Positions 1 through 9,196 of a DNA stretch of 64,000 nucleotides are shown here, one piece after another. Source of the stretch: Anaeromyxobacter dehalogenans 2CP-C (lineage in GTDB: Bacteria > Myxococcota > Myxococcia > Myxococcales > Anaeromyxobacteraceae); assembly GCF_000013385.1 (NCBI RefSeq), contig NC_007760.1, forward strand, positions 744,001 to 808,000, read 5' to 3'. The position numbers and the translations under genes were made by a program. The notes under the pieces are model-generated. The model saw only the letters and a program-made list of their open reading frames with translations. It was not told the DNA's origin and made no database searches. Positions within the stretch are counted from its first letter, which is position 1; every line of letters begins with the position of its first letter.

Positions 1-1469
1 GGATGATCGAGACGCGCGACGGGCTCGCCTGGACGTTCTCCGAGGCCGGTGAGGCGGCGGCAGAGGCCGCGGCGCCCGCCGCGCCGGAGCAGGCCCAGGC
101 CGCCGACGCGAAGGTGGCGGGCTTCGCCGCCGAAGCCCCGGCGTACGCCTCCTCGGGCGCGCCCCAGGCGCGCGGCTACACCGGCCGCCGGATCACCCTC
201 GACTTCCACGACATCGAGATCCGCAACCTGCTCCGGCTCATCGCCGATGTCTCCAAGAAGAACATCGTCGTGGCCGACGACGTGTCCGGCAAGGTCACCG
301 TCTCGCTCCGCAACGTGCCCTGGGACCAGGCGCTCGACCTGGTCCTGCGGTCCAAGGGGCTGGGGAAGGAGGAGATGGGCAACGTCATCCGGATCGCGAA
401 GTTCGAGGCCATCGCCAAGGAGCAGGCGGCGAAGGCGGAGGCCGAGAAGGCGCGCATCCCGCTCATCCCGCTGAAGGTGCGAATCATCCCGGTGAACTAC
501 GCGCGGGCGAACGACGTGGCGAGCCGGGTGAAGGACGTGCTCTCCGAGCGCGGCTCGGTCTCCACCGACGAGCGCACCAACGTGCTCATCGTGAAGGACA
601 TCCCCGAGGCCCTGGTCCGCGCCGAGGGGCTGGTGCGGAACCTCGACACCGAGATCCCGCAGGTGCTCATCGAGAGCCGCATCGTCGAGGCGTCCTCGAA
701 CTTCAACCGCCAGCTCGGCGTGCAGTGGGGCGGCAACGCCTCGTTCACGCAGGCCACCGGCAACCCCACCGGCGTCGCGTTCCCGAACAACGTCTCGGGC
801 GCCGGCGCCGCCGGCCAGGCGCCGAACCAGGGCACCTCGGCCACCCCGAACTACGCCGTCAACCTCCCGGCCGCCATCGGCCAGGGCGCCGGCGGCGGCA
901 TCGGCCTGGTGCTCGGCTCCGCGAACGGCGCGTTCAACCTGAACCTCCGCCTCTCCGCGCTCGAGAACAACGGCGTGGTGAAGACCATCTCCTCGCCCAA
1001 GATCGCCACCATCGACAACAAGGAGGCGACCATCGGGCAGGGCATCTCCATCCCGTTCTCGCAGACCTCCGCGTCGGGCGTGAACACGACGTTCGTGGAG
1101 GCGAAGCTGGAGCTGAAGGTCACGCCGCACGTCACCGCCGACGGCTCGATCCTCCTCAAGATCAAGGCGACCAACAACGCGCCGAACTCGTCCCTGACCG
1201 GCTCGAACGGGCAGCCCTCGATCTCGAAGCGCGAGGCGGAGACCGAGGTCCTGGTGAAGGACGGCGAGACCACCGTCATCGGCGGCATCTACACACGCTC
1301 CACGGCGTCGAAGACCGCCGCGGTGCCGTTCCTCAGCAAGATCCCGCTGCTCGGCTTCTTCTTCCGGAGCGACACGAACACGGACGACCACACCGAGCTG
1401 CTCATCTTCATCACGCCGCGCATCCTGAACCGGCAGCCGGCGACGGCCGCGGCGGCCGCGAGCAACTAG
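1..1469 (+). CDS. pilQ: Type IV pilus secretin PilQ, C-terminal part (5' end outside window)
   Basis: Outer-membrane secretin through which type IV pili extend and retract. The visible 488 residues start inside the gene. After an Ala/Pro-rich linker (to about residue 60) comes an STN/N0-like domain (ITLDFHDIEIRNLLRLIAD, then VTVSLRNVPWDQALDLVL). A secretin N domain follows (about 150-220), then the secretin barrel domain, ending in the family hallmark PFLSKIPLLGFFFRS and a final beta strand ELLIFITPRIL. The STN domain plus this C-terminus fits PilQ better than GspD, and a separate GspD is encoded at 51810-54503. The N-terminal AMIN domains and upstream pil genes would lie before base 1. The reading frame is open to the window edge, so no start is assigned. 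Confidence 0.88.
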   Translation, partial: MIETRDGLAWTFSEAGEAAAEAAAPAAPEQAQAADAKVAGFAAEAPAYASSGAPQARGYTGRRITLDFHDIEIRNLLRLIADVSKKNIVVADDVSGKVTVSLRNVPWDQALDLVLRSKGLGKEEMGNVIRIAKFEAIAKEQAAKAEAEKARIPLIPLKVRIIPVNYARANDVASRVKDVLSERGSVSTDERTNVLIVKDIPEALVRAEGLVRNLDTEIPQVLIESRIVEASSNFNRQLGVQWGGNASFTQATGNPTGVAFPNNVSGAGAAGQAPNQGTSATPNYAVNLPAAIGQGAGGGIGLVLGSANGAFNLNLRLSALENNGVVKTISSPKIATIDNKEATIGQGISIPFSQTSASGVNTTFVEAKLELKVTPHVTADGSILLKIKATNNAPNSSLTGSNGQPSISKREAETEVLVKDGETTVIGGIYTRSTASKTAAVPFLSKIPLLGFFFRSDTNTDDHTELLIFITPRILNRQPATAAAAASN

Positions 1470-1478
1470 GAGCCAGCC

Positions 1479-2132
1479 ATGAAGACACGACTCGCGACCC
1501 TCTTTCTCGCTGCGGCGGCGCTCGCCTGCAAGGTGGACAACAACGCCTCGATCCAGGTGGTGGCGCTGTGCGCGCCGCCGGCGGAGACCTGCGGGACCGA
1601 AGGCGGGTGCGACGCCTACCTCGCCTCGCAGCCGTTCCTGTACCTGGAGGGCGGCACCAACTATCTGGAGCTGTTCGTCGAGATGACGAACCAGCTGGCC
1701 GACAACGCAGACCCCTCGGCCGGCCGCCTGAACACGAACGACGCGTACCTCGAGAAGTACCGGCTGACCTACCGGAGCGCGTTCTTCAACTACGCGGACT
1801 ACGACTACCCGGCGAGCGGCATCCTGAGGGCCGGGAGCACCAGCGCCCCCATCGTCCGCCTCATCCCCGAGACCATCAGCGCGCCGTTGTCCGCGGCCAT
1901 GGCGGCCGCGGGCGCGACCACCGGCCTGGTCGAGGTCGGGCTGACGATCACCGGCCATTACGCCAGCGGCGACTCGTTCGAGGTCGGCGGCGTCACGTTC
2001 CCTGTGGACGTGCACAACGACGCGTTCCCCGGCTACACCTGCCCGAACGCGACCGACACGATCACGTACGTCTGCCCGAACACGGCCCAGACCGCGGCAT
2101 ACACCTGCACGGCCGCGCCGGCGGCGCCGTAG
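1479..2132 (+). CDS. Putative secreted lipoprotein of unknown function
   Basis: 217 residues, nine bases after the pilQ stop and preceded by AGGAG, so probably cotranscribed with pilQ. The N-terminus is a short signal peptide (MKTRLATLFLAAAALAC). A cysteine directly after the hydrophobic stretch suggests a lipoprotein, although the residue at -3 is Ala, not the usual Leu. Several further cysteines occur (for example CAPPAETC, and CPNATDTITYVCPNT near the C-terminus), suggesting disulfides in a periplasmic or surface protein. I recognise no family. A role beside the pilus machinery is only suggested by its position. Confidence 0.7.
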   Translation: MKTRLATLFLAAAALACKVDNNASIQVVALCAPPAETCGTEGGCDAYLASQPFLYLEGGTNYLELFVEMTNQLADNADPSAGRLNTNDAYLEKYRLTYRSAFFNYADYDYPASGILRAGSTSAPIVRLIPETISAPLSAAMAAAGATTGLVEVGLTITGHYASGDSFEVGGVTFPVDVHNDAFPGYTCPNATDTITYVCPNTAQTAAYTCTAAPAAP

Positions 2133-2164
2133 CCGCGCCTGACGCGCCGCGTCCGCCCCCATCC

Positions 2165-2194
2165 TTGACGCCCCCGGCGCCAGCGGGCTAGAAC
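2165..2194 (+). promoter_or_regulatory. Putative sigma70-type promoter before the roadblock gene
   Basis: TTGACG at 2165-2170 and TAGAAC at 2189-2194, separated by 18 bases. The site lies in the gap after the lipoprotein gene, about 65 bases before the ATG at 2260. A GGAGG at 2246-2250 is a good ribosome binding site for that gene. Confidence 0.5.
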
Positions 2195-2259
2195 GGGCCG
2201 GTCTCCGCGGGTCCGGGGCCTGAAATCACGGCTCTTTTCGGCCGTGGAGGCGAGGATCG

Positions 2260-2619
2260 ATGGGCTTTCGCGAACATTTGCAGGAGATCTGCCGGCGCTG
2301 CGATGGTGCGGTCGCCTGCACGCTCATGGGCATGGACGGCATCGAGGTGGACAGCCACGTCGAGGCCGAGGCAGACGTGGACCTCAAGTCCCTGCTCATC
2401 GAGTACTCCGGGCTGTTCCGGAGCGCCCGGGAGGCGTCCGAGACCCACGCGGCGGGCGGCCTGGCGGAGCTCTCGCTCTCCACGGACCGCATCCTCACCG
2501 TCGCACGCGTCGTCAACCCCGAGTACTTCATGGTCATGGCGCTCGCGCCGGACGGGAACTTCGGCAAGGCCCGTTACCTGCTGCGCGTCACCGCCCCCAG
2601 GCTGAGGTCCGAGCTGTAG
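2260..2619 (+). CDS. Roadblock/LC7 domain protein (MglB-like)
   Basis: 119-residue single-domain protein of the roadblock/LC7 family, which in myxobacteria includes MglB, the GTPase-activating partner of the polarity GTPase MglA. Visible features are the opening helix MGFREHLQEICRRCDGAV, the strand pair ACTLMGMDGIEV, and the central strand DRILTVARVV followed by YFMVMALAPDGNFGKARYLL. No mglA-like GTPase gene lies beside it; the next gene is efp. It may therefore be an orphan roadblock protein, not MglB itself. The start at 2260 is supported by GGAGG nine bases upstream. The family call is firm; the partner is unknown. Confidence 0.75.
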   Translation: MGFREHLQEICRRCDGAVACTLMGMDGIEVDSHVEAEADVDLKSLLIEYSGLFRSAREASETHAAGGLAELSLSTDRILTVARVVNPEYFMVMALAPDGNFGKARYLLRVTAPRLRSEL

Positions 2620-2715
2620 CCGCGCGGGCGAGCGCACGCCGGCCGGTGCGCCGGGCGTCGCCCTGCGGCGGGGCTCATCTTTCACTTCCGACATTTCGAA
2701 GGAGCAGCGAAGACA

Positions 2716-3288
2716 ATGGCAGAGACCCTGGACACCTCGGCGTTCCGCCGCGGTCTCAAGATCGAGATCGAGCGCGAGCCGTGGGAGATCATCGAGTTCC
2801 AGCACGTGAAGCCCGGCAAGGGCTCCGCGTTCGTGCGGACGCGCATCAAGAACCTGATGACCGGCCGCACCATCGAGAAGACGTTCAAGTCCGGCGACGT
2901 GGTGGGCAAGCCCGACATCGACGAGCGGGAGATGCAGTTCCTCTACCGCGAGGGCGAGCACTACAACTTCATGGACAACAAGAACTACGAGCAGACGTTC
3001 CTCACCGCGGAGCAGATGGGGGACGCGAAGAACTTCATCAAGGACAACACCACCACGCACATCCTGTTCTTCAACGGGAAGGCGATCGGGGTGACCCTGC
3101 CGAACTCGATGGACCTCAAGGTCGTGAAGTGCGACCCGGGCATCCGCGGTGACACGGTGTCCGGCGCGACCAAGCCGGCAGAGCTCGAGACCGGCTACGT
3201 GGTGAACGTCCCGCTGTTCATCAACGAGGGCGACACGCTCCGCATCGACACGCGGTCGGGCGAGTACCTGACCCGCGTCGCCGGCTAG
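2716..3288 (+). CDS. efp: Translation elongation factor P
   Basis: EF-P binds ribosomes stalled at polyproline stretches and stimulates peptide-bond formation. The 190-residue length is normal for the family. The N-terminal KOW-like domain carries the modification loop KPGKGSAF with Lys35 at the tip. It is followed by the two OB-fold domains, the last containing the GDTVSGATKPAELETG and GEYLTRV family motifs. The modification enzyme is not in the window, so whether Lys35 is modified is unknown. AAGGAG lies about 10-15 bases upstream of the ATG. The gene sits directly ahead of accB-accC, a common linkage in bacteria. Confidence 0.96.
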   Translation: MAETLDTSAFRRGLKIEIEREPWEIIEFQHVKPGKGSAFVRTRIKNLMTGRTIEKTFKSGDVVGKPDIDEREMQFLYREGEHYNFMDNKNYEQTFLTAEQMGDAKNFIKDNTTTHILFFNGKAIGVTLPNSMDLKVVKCDPGIRGDTVSGATKPAELETGYVVNVPLFINEGDTLRIDTRSGEYLTRVAG

Positions 3289-3342
3289 CGCGCCGCCGCC
3301 GTCCTCCGTCCCCCTCCACGTCCCTCGCCAGGAGCTCCGCAC

Positions 3343-3882
3343 ATGGCCACCCGTCCCCTGAAGCAGCAGCAGCCCGAGCGCACCCCCGAGCCCGCACCGA
3401 CGCCCGGCTTCACCATGGAGGACGTGAAGAAGCTGGTGGCCCTGGTGGAGAAGAGCGACGTGACGCACATCGCCTGGGCCAAGGGCGAGGAGAAGGTCGT
3501 GATCCGCCGCGGCGGCGTCGCCGCGCCGGCGCCCGTGTTCCACGCGGCGCCGGTGGCCGCGCCGGTCCCGGCGGCGCTCGCCCCGGTCGCCGCGCCGGCG
3601 CCGGCCGGCGCGCCCAAGGCGGAGCCCAAGGCCGACAAGCCCGGCGTCGAGGTGAAGTCGCCGTTCGTCGGCACGTTCTACCGCGCGCCCTCGCCCGACT
3701 CGCCGCCGTTCGTGGACGTCGGCCAGAAGGTGAAGAAGGGCCAGACGCTCTGCATCGTCGAGGCGATGAAGCTCATGAACGAGATCGAGGCGGAGACCGA
3801 CGGCACGGTCGCCGAGATCTACGTCCAGAACGCCACCCCGGTGGAGTTCGGCGAGCCGCTGTTCCGCATCGTCGCGGGCTAG
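3343..3882 (+). CDS. accB: Biotin carboxyl carrier protein of acetyl-CoA carboxylase
   Basis: Carries biotin between the biotin carboxylase (AccC, next gene) and the carboxyltransferase in the first step of fatty-acid synthesis. The 179 residues divide into an N-terminal helix region ([20 protein letters not shown]), a flexible Ala/Pro hinge (about 55-100) and a C-terminal biotinyl domain with the canonical EAMKLMNE. The biotinylated Lys is residue 143. An AGGAG at 3330-3334 stands eight bases before the ATG. The gap to accC is only 16 bases, so the two are surely cotranscribed. The carboxyltransferase genes accA and accD are not in the window. Confidence 0.96.
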   Translation: MATRPLKQQQPERTPEPAPTPGFTMEDVKKLVALVEKSDVTHIAWAKGEEKVVIRRGGVAAPAPVFHAAPVAAPVPAALAPVAAPAPAGAPKAEPKADKPGVEVKSPFVGTFYRAPSPDSPPFVDVGQKVKKGQTLCIVEAMKLMNEIEAETDGTVAEIYVQNATPVEFGEPLFRIVAG

Positions 3883-3898
3883 GCCCGGAGAGGCCGGC

Positions 3899-5281
<1,383 letters not shown>

Positions 5282-5380
5282 GCGTCGCCGCCGCCGCGGG
5301 GGCCGCCGGGCCCCTCACGGCGGCCGGTCCGGAGGGCGTCGGACGGGAAAATTCCTGCGTCACTTCGCGGGATTCGCGTC

Positions 5381-5409
5381 TTGACCGCCCCCCGGGCATC
5401 CATTACCCT
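5381..5409 (+). promoter_or_regulatory. Putative sigma70-type promoter for the TPR gene
   Basis: TTGACC at 5381-5386 and TACCCT at 5404-5409, 17 bases apart, in the 220-base gap between accC and the TPR gene. The -10 keeps the important T, A and final T. It predicts a leader of about 85 bases before the ATG at 5502. Confidence 0.5.
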
Positions 5410-5501
5410 CGCAGATAGCCCCTGGCCCGCGTCGACGGCGGTGCGCGCCGCCCGCGCGTCCCACGGATGCGCGAGCCTCTCCGCGAGCACCGCCCGGCCC
5501 G

Positions 5502-8138
5502 ATGGCTGTCGACAAGAACAAGATCATCGCGGAGGCGACCCGGTTCGTTCAGAAGGGCGCGCTCGACAAGGCCATCGCCGCGTACCAGAAGATCCTGGCC
5601 GACGACCCGCGCGACGTGCGGATCCTGCTCAAGGTCGGCGAGCTGTTCCAGAAGAAGGGCGACGACCGGCTCGCGGCCGAGGCCTTCACCAAGGTGGCCG
5701 AGACCTACGCCGACCAGGGCTTCTTCCTGAAGTCGGTCGCGGTCTACAAGCAGATCGTCCGGCTCGACCCCGGCGACGTCCGGGTCAACGAGCGGCTGGC
5801 GGGGCTGTACCAGCAGCTCGGCCTCATGAGCGACGCGATGGGGCAGCTGCAGGTCACCGCGGCCGCGCACGAGCGCTCCGGCGACGTGGCCCGGCTGACC
5901 GACGTGCTCCGCCGCATGGTGGAGCTGGATCCCGAGAACATCCCCTCGGCCATCAAGCTCGGCGAGCTGCACGCGCGGGCCGGCCAGGCCGCGCAGGCGC
6001 TGGCGCTGTTCCGGCGCGCGGCCGACCACCTGCGCAAGCACAACCGCGCCGACGAGTACCTCAAGGTCGCCGAGCGCATCGCCGGGCTCGAGCCGGACGA
6101 CCTCGGGCTGACGCGCGAGCTCGCGCACATCTACCTCGCGAAGGGCGACACGAAGCGCGCCCTCGCGAAGCTGCAGCTGTGCTTCAAGGCGGACCCGAAG
6201 GACGTGGAGACGCTGAACCTGCTCGCGCAGGCCTTCCGCGACCTGGGCCAGGTCTCGAAGACGCTCTCGGTCTACAAGGAGCTCGCGCACGTCCACGCGG
6301 AGCGCGGCCGCGCCGCCGACGCGCGGGCCACCTGGCGCAAGGTGCAGGAGCTGGCGCCGGACGACGAGGACGCGCGCGCCGCGCTCGGCCCCGGGCCGTC
6401 CGGCACGCCGGCCCCCGGCGCCGTCGCCACCGTGGCCGCCGTCGCCCCGCCCCCGCGACCGCCGGCCCCTCCGGCCGCGCCGCCGCCCGGGCCGCCGCCG
6501 GGCGCGCGCCCGGCGCCGGCCCCGGGGCCCGACGCGGTCGCGAAGCTCCTCACCGAGACCGACGTCTACGTGAAGTACGGCCTGCACGACCGGGCGATGG
6601 AGCACCTGCGCAAGGTGCTCGCCCTCGACCCGGACGCGCCCGATGCGCACGAGCGCGCGCGCGAGCTGCACCTCGGCGCGGGCCGGCTCGCCGAGGCCGC
6701 GCAGCACGGCGCCGCAGCGGTGCGGGCGCTGCTCGCGCGCGGGGAGGGCGACCGCGCGCGCGACGCGCTGGCGCGCCTGCGGCAGATCGCGCCGCAGCAC
6801 CCGGAGCTCGCGGCGCTGGCGGCGGCCGCCGGGGCGAGCGAGGAGGTCGCGCTCGAGCCGGACGAGGTGGAGGAGGTGCTCCTCGAGCCCGAGCCGGCGC
6901 CCGAGGACGACGCGCTCGCGCTCGAGGCGGCGGGCCACGCCGGGGACGACGAGGTCGTGCCGGACGACGAGCCGCCGCTCGCGGCCGCCGGAGCGCCCGC
7001 CCCCGGCCCGGAGGAGGAGGAGGGCATCGCGCTCGAGATCGGCGCGCCCGAGCCGGCCCTGGACGCGGCCGGCGACGCGCTCGCCGAGGCCGCCGCGGCG
7101 GCGTCGGCCGAGTCGGAGGACGTCGCCGACGAGGTCTCCGCCGAGCGCGCCGCGATCGCCGCCGCGCCGGCGCCGGTCATCGCGCCGCCGCCGCCGCCTC
7201 CGCTGTCGCGCGCCGCGACCCCGGTCCCCGCGCCGCCCAGGCCGGCCGCACCGACGCCTCCCCGCGCGGAGCAGGAGGAGGAGGAGGCCGACCTCTCCGA
7301 CGAGCTCGAGGAGGCGGACTTCTTCCTGCAGCAGGGCCTGCTCGACGACGCCCGCGAGGCGCTCCGGAACCTGGCCGCGTTCTACCCGGGCCATCGCGGG
7401 GTGGAGGCACGGCTGGCCGAGGTGGAGCGCCGCCGCGCCCCGGCCCCGCGCGCCGCCGCGCCCGCGCCGCCGCACCCGCCGCTCGACGGACCGGTGCACG
7501 AGACGCCGGCGCTCACGCCGCCCCCCGGGGCCGACGACAGCTTCGACATCGCGCGCGAGCTCGCCGAGGAGCTGGGCGCGGCGCCCGCGCCGGCGGGCGA
7601 CGACGGGTTCCAGTACTCGGTCGAGGACGTCTTCAACCAGTTCAAGAAGGGCGTCGAGCAGACCGTCCGGCCCGAGGACAGCGCCACGCACTACGACCTC
7701 GGCATCGCCTACAAGGAGATGGGCCTGCTCGAGGACGCGGTGAAGGAGTTCGAGACCGCGCTGCGCGGCAACGACCGCAAGCGCGAGGTGGACTGCCTCT
7801 CGATGATCGGCGTGTGCCAGCTCTCCCGCGGCCAGCCGCGCGAGGCCATCGCCGCGTTCCGGCGGGCGCTCGCGTCCGAGCTGCTGACGCGCGACGCCGC
7901 CAAGGCGCTCCACCACGACCTGGGCGTGGCCTACCAGGAGGCGGGCGATCCCGAGGCCGCCCTCCATCACCTCCAGAAGGTGAACCGCGTCGATCCCGGG
8001 TACCGCGACGTCGCGGAGCGCGTGCGCGCGCTCGGCGGCGGCCCCGGCAAGGCGCCGGCCGGCGAGCCGCGCGCCCCCGCCCGGACCGCCCCCGCGGCGC
8101 CCGCCCCCGGCCCGAAGAAGAACATCGGCTACCTGTAG
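5502..8138 (+). CDS. Large tetratricopeptide-repeat protein with acidic and Pro/Ala-rich linkers
   Basis: 878 residues with no signal peptide, so probably cytoplasmic. Residues 1-290 are a run of TPR units (for example ALDKAIAAYQKILADDPRDV and FFLKSVAVYKQIVRLDPGDV). A Pro/Ala linker follows (about 300-345), then a further TPR pair, then a long acidic and Ala/Pro-rich region (about 445-600) resembling an unstructured tether. C-terminal TPRs include THYDLGIAYKEMGLLEDAVK. TPR arrays are protein-docking scaffolds. The partner is unknown, but the next gene, an ExeA-like ATPase, starts eight bases later and is the obvious candidate. I cannot match it confidently to a named myxobacterial motility or secretion protein. 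Confidence 0.85.
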   Translation: MAVDKNKIIAEATRFVQKGALDKAIAAYQKILADDPRDVRILLKVGELFQKKGDDRLAAEAFTKVAETYADQGFFLKSVAVYKQIVRLDPGDVRVNERLAGLYQQLGLMSDAMGQLQVTAAAHERSGDVARLTDVLRRMVELDPENIPSAIKLGELHARAGQAAQALALFRRAADHLRKHNRADEYLKVAERIAGLEPDDLGLTRELAHIYLAKGDTKRALAKLQLCFKADPKDVETLNLLAQAFRDLGQVSKTLSVYKELAHVHAERGRAADARATWRKVQELAPDDEDARAALGPGPSGTPAPGAVATVAAVAPPPRPPAPPAAPPPGPPPGARPAPAPGPDAVAKLLTETDVYVKYGLHDRAMEHLRKVLALDPDAPDAHERARELHLGAGRLAEAAQHGAAAVRALLARGEGDRARDALARLRQIAPQHPELAALAAAAGASEEVALEPDEVEEVLLEPEPAPEDDALALEAAGHAGDDEVVPDDEPPLAAAGAPAPGPEEEEGIALEIGAPEPALDAAGDALAEAAAAASAESEDVADEVSAERAAIAAAPAPVIAPPPPPPLSRAATPVPAPPRPAAPTPPRAEQEEEEADLSDELEEADFFLQQGLLDDAREALRNLAAFYPGHRGVEARLAEVERRRAPAPRAAAPAPPHPPLDGPVHETPALTPPPGADDSFDIARELAEELGAAPAPAGDDGFQYSVEDVFNQFKKGVEQTVRPEDSATHYDLGIAYKEMGLLEDAVKEFETALRGNDRKREVDCLSMIGVCQLSRGQPREAIAAFRRALASELLTRDAAKALHHDLGVAYQEAGDPEAALHHLQKVNRVDPGYRDVAERVRALGGGPGKAPAGEPRAPARTAPAAPAPGPKKNIGYL

Positions 8139-8146
8139 GACTGCGC

Positions 8147-9064
8147 GTGAACTATCTCGAATTCTACGAGCTGGCCCAGGAGCCCTTCTCGAACGCGCCG
8201 GTCTCGCGCTTCTACTACTCGTCCGCGCAGCACGCGCAGGCGCTCCTCCGCCTGAACCACGCCGTGAGCGCCATGAAGGGGCTGGCGGTGCTGGTGGGCG
8301 ACATCGGGGCCGGCAAGACCACGCTCGCGCGCCGCATGCTCGACAGCCTGCCGGAGGACGAGTACGAGGCCGCGCTGCTCGTCATCGTCCACTCGGGGAT
8401 CACGCCGAGCTGGCTGCTGAAGCGCATCGCGCTGCAGCTCGGGGTCGAGAGCCCGGCCGAGGAGAAGCTGGCGCTGCTCGCGCAGCTCTACCAGCGGCTG
8501 GTCCGCATCTACGAGTCGGGCAAGAAGGCGGTGGTGCTCATCGACGAGGCGCAGATGCTCGCCTCGCGCGAGATCATGGAGGAGTTCCGCGGGCTCCTGA
8601 ACCTGGAGGTGCCGGAGCGCAAGCTCCTGTCCTTCGTGTTCTTCGGCCTGCCCGAGATCGAGGACAACCTCCGCCTCGACCCGCCGCTCGCCCAGCGCGT
8701 GGCGCTGAAGTACCGGCTGGAGCCGCTCAGCGCCGAGGCCACCGAGGCGTACGTGCGCCACCGCCTGCGCCTGGCCGGCGCCCCGCGCCTGCCGTTCACG
8801 CCGGCGGCGATCCAGCGGATCCACGATCACACCGGCGGGACGCCGCGGCTCATCAACACGCTCTGCGACAACGCGCTGTTCGAGGGCGCCATGGCCCGCG
8901 CCCGCGAGATCGACGACCGGCTGCTCGACCGCGTGGCCCGCGACCTCGGCATCGAGGCCCCGGAGCGGCCCGCCCCCGGGGCGGCCGCCGCCCGGGGCGG
9001 CCGCGAGGGCGGCCTCGACCTCGCCGAGATCGACCGGTACCTGGAGTCGCTCGGCGTCAAGTAG
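8147..9064 (+). CDS. ExeA/GspA-like AAA ATPase
   Basis: 305 residues; the GTG start lies eight bases after the stop of the TPR gene. The N-terminal motif NYLEFYELAQEPFSNAP matches the opening of ExeA/GspA-type ATPases (usually MY..F..L...PF). Walker A is GDIGAGKTT (residues 51-59), Walker B AVVLIDEAQ, and a sensor region with GGTPRLINTLCDNAL completes the AAA_22-type domain. ExeA proteins help secretins assemble through peptidoglycan, but this one lacks the usual C-terminal transmembrane and peptidoglycan-binding part. A cytoplasmic ATPase working with the TPR scaffold is more likely. The C-terminal 25 residues are Gly/Ala-rich. Confidence 0.85.
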   Translation: MNYLEFYELAQEPFSNAPVSRFYYSSAQHAQALLRLNHAVSAMKGLAVLVGDIGAGKTTLARRMLDSLPEDEYEAALLVIVHSGITPSWLLKRIALQLGVESPAEEKLALLAQLYQRLVRIYESGKKAVVLIDEAQMLASREIMEEFRGLLNLEVPERKLLSFVFFGLPEIEDNLRLDPPLAQRVALKYRLEPLSAEATEAYVRHRLRLAGAPRLPFTPAAIQRIHDHTGGTPRLINTLCDNALFEGAMARAREIDDRLLDRVARDLGIEAPERPAPGAAAARGGREGGLDLAEIDRYLESLGVK

Positions 9065-9196
9065 CCCGCCCGCCGCCGGGCCGGCGCGGCGCTCCCACAC
9101 CCTCACCCACCGCGCCGCCGCCGGCGCGGCCGGGCCCCCGGCGCGGCCCACGCGTTCCTTGGCGCCGCGCCGTCCGCGCGAGAGAATCGAGCCCCC

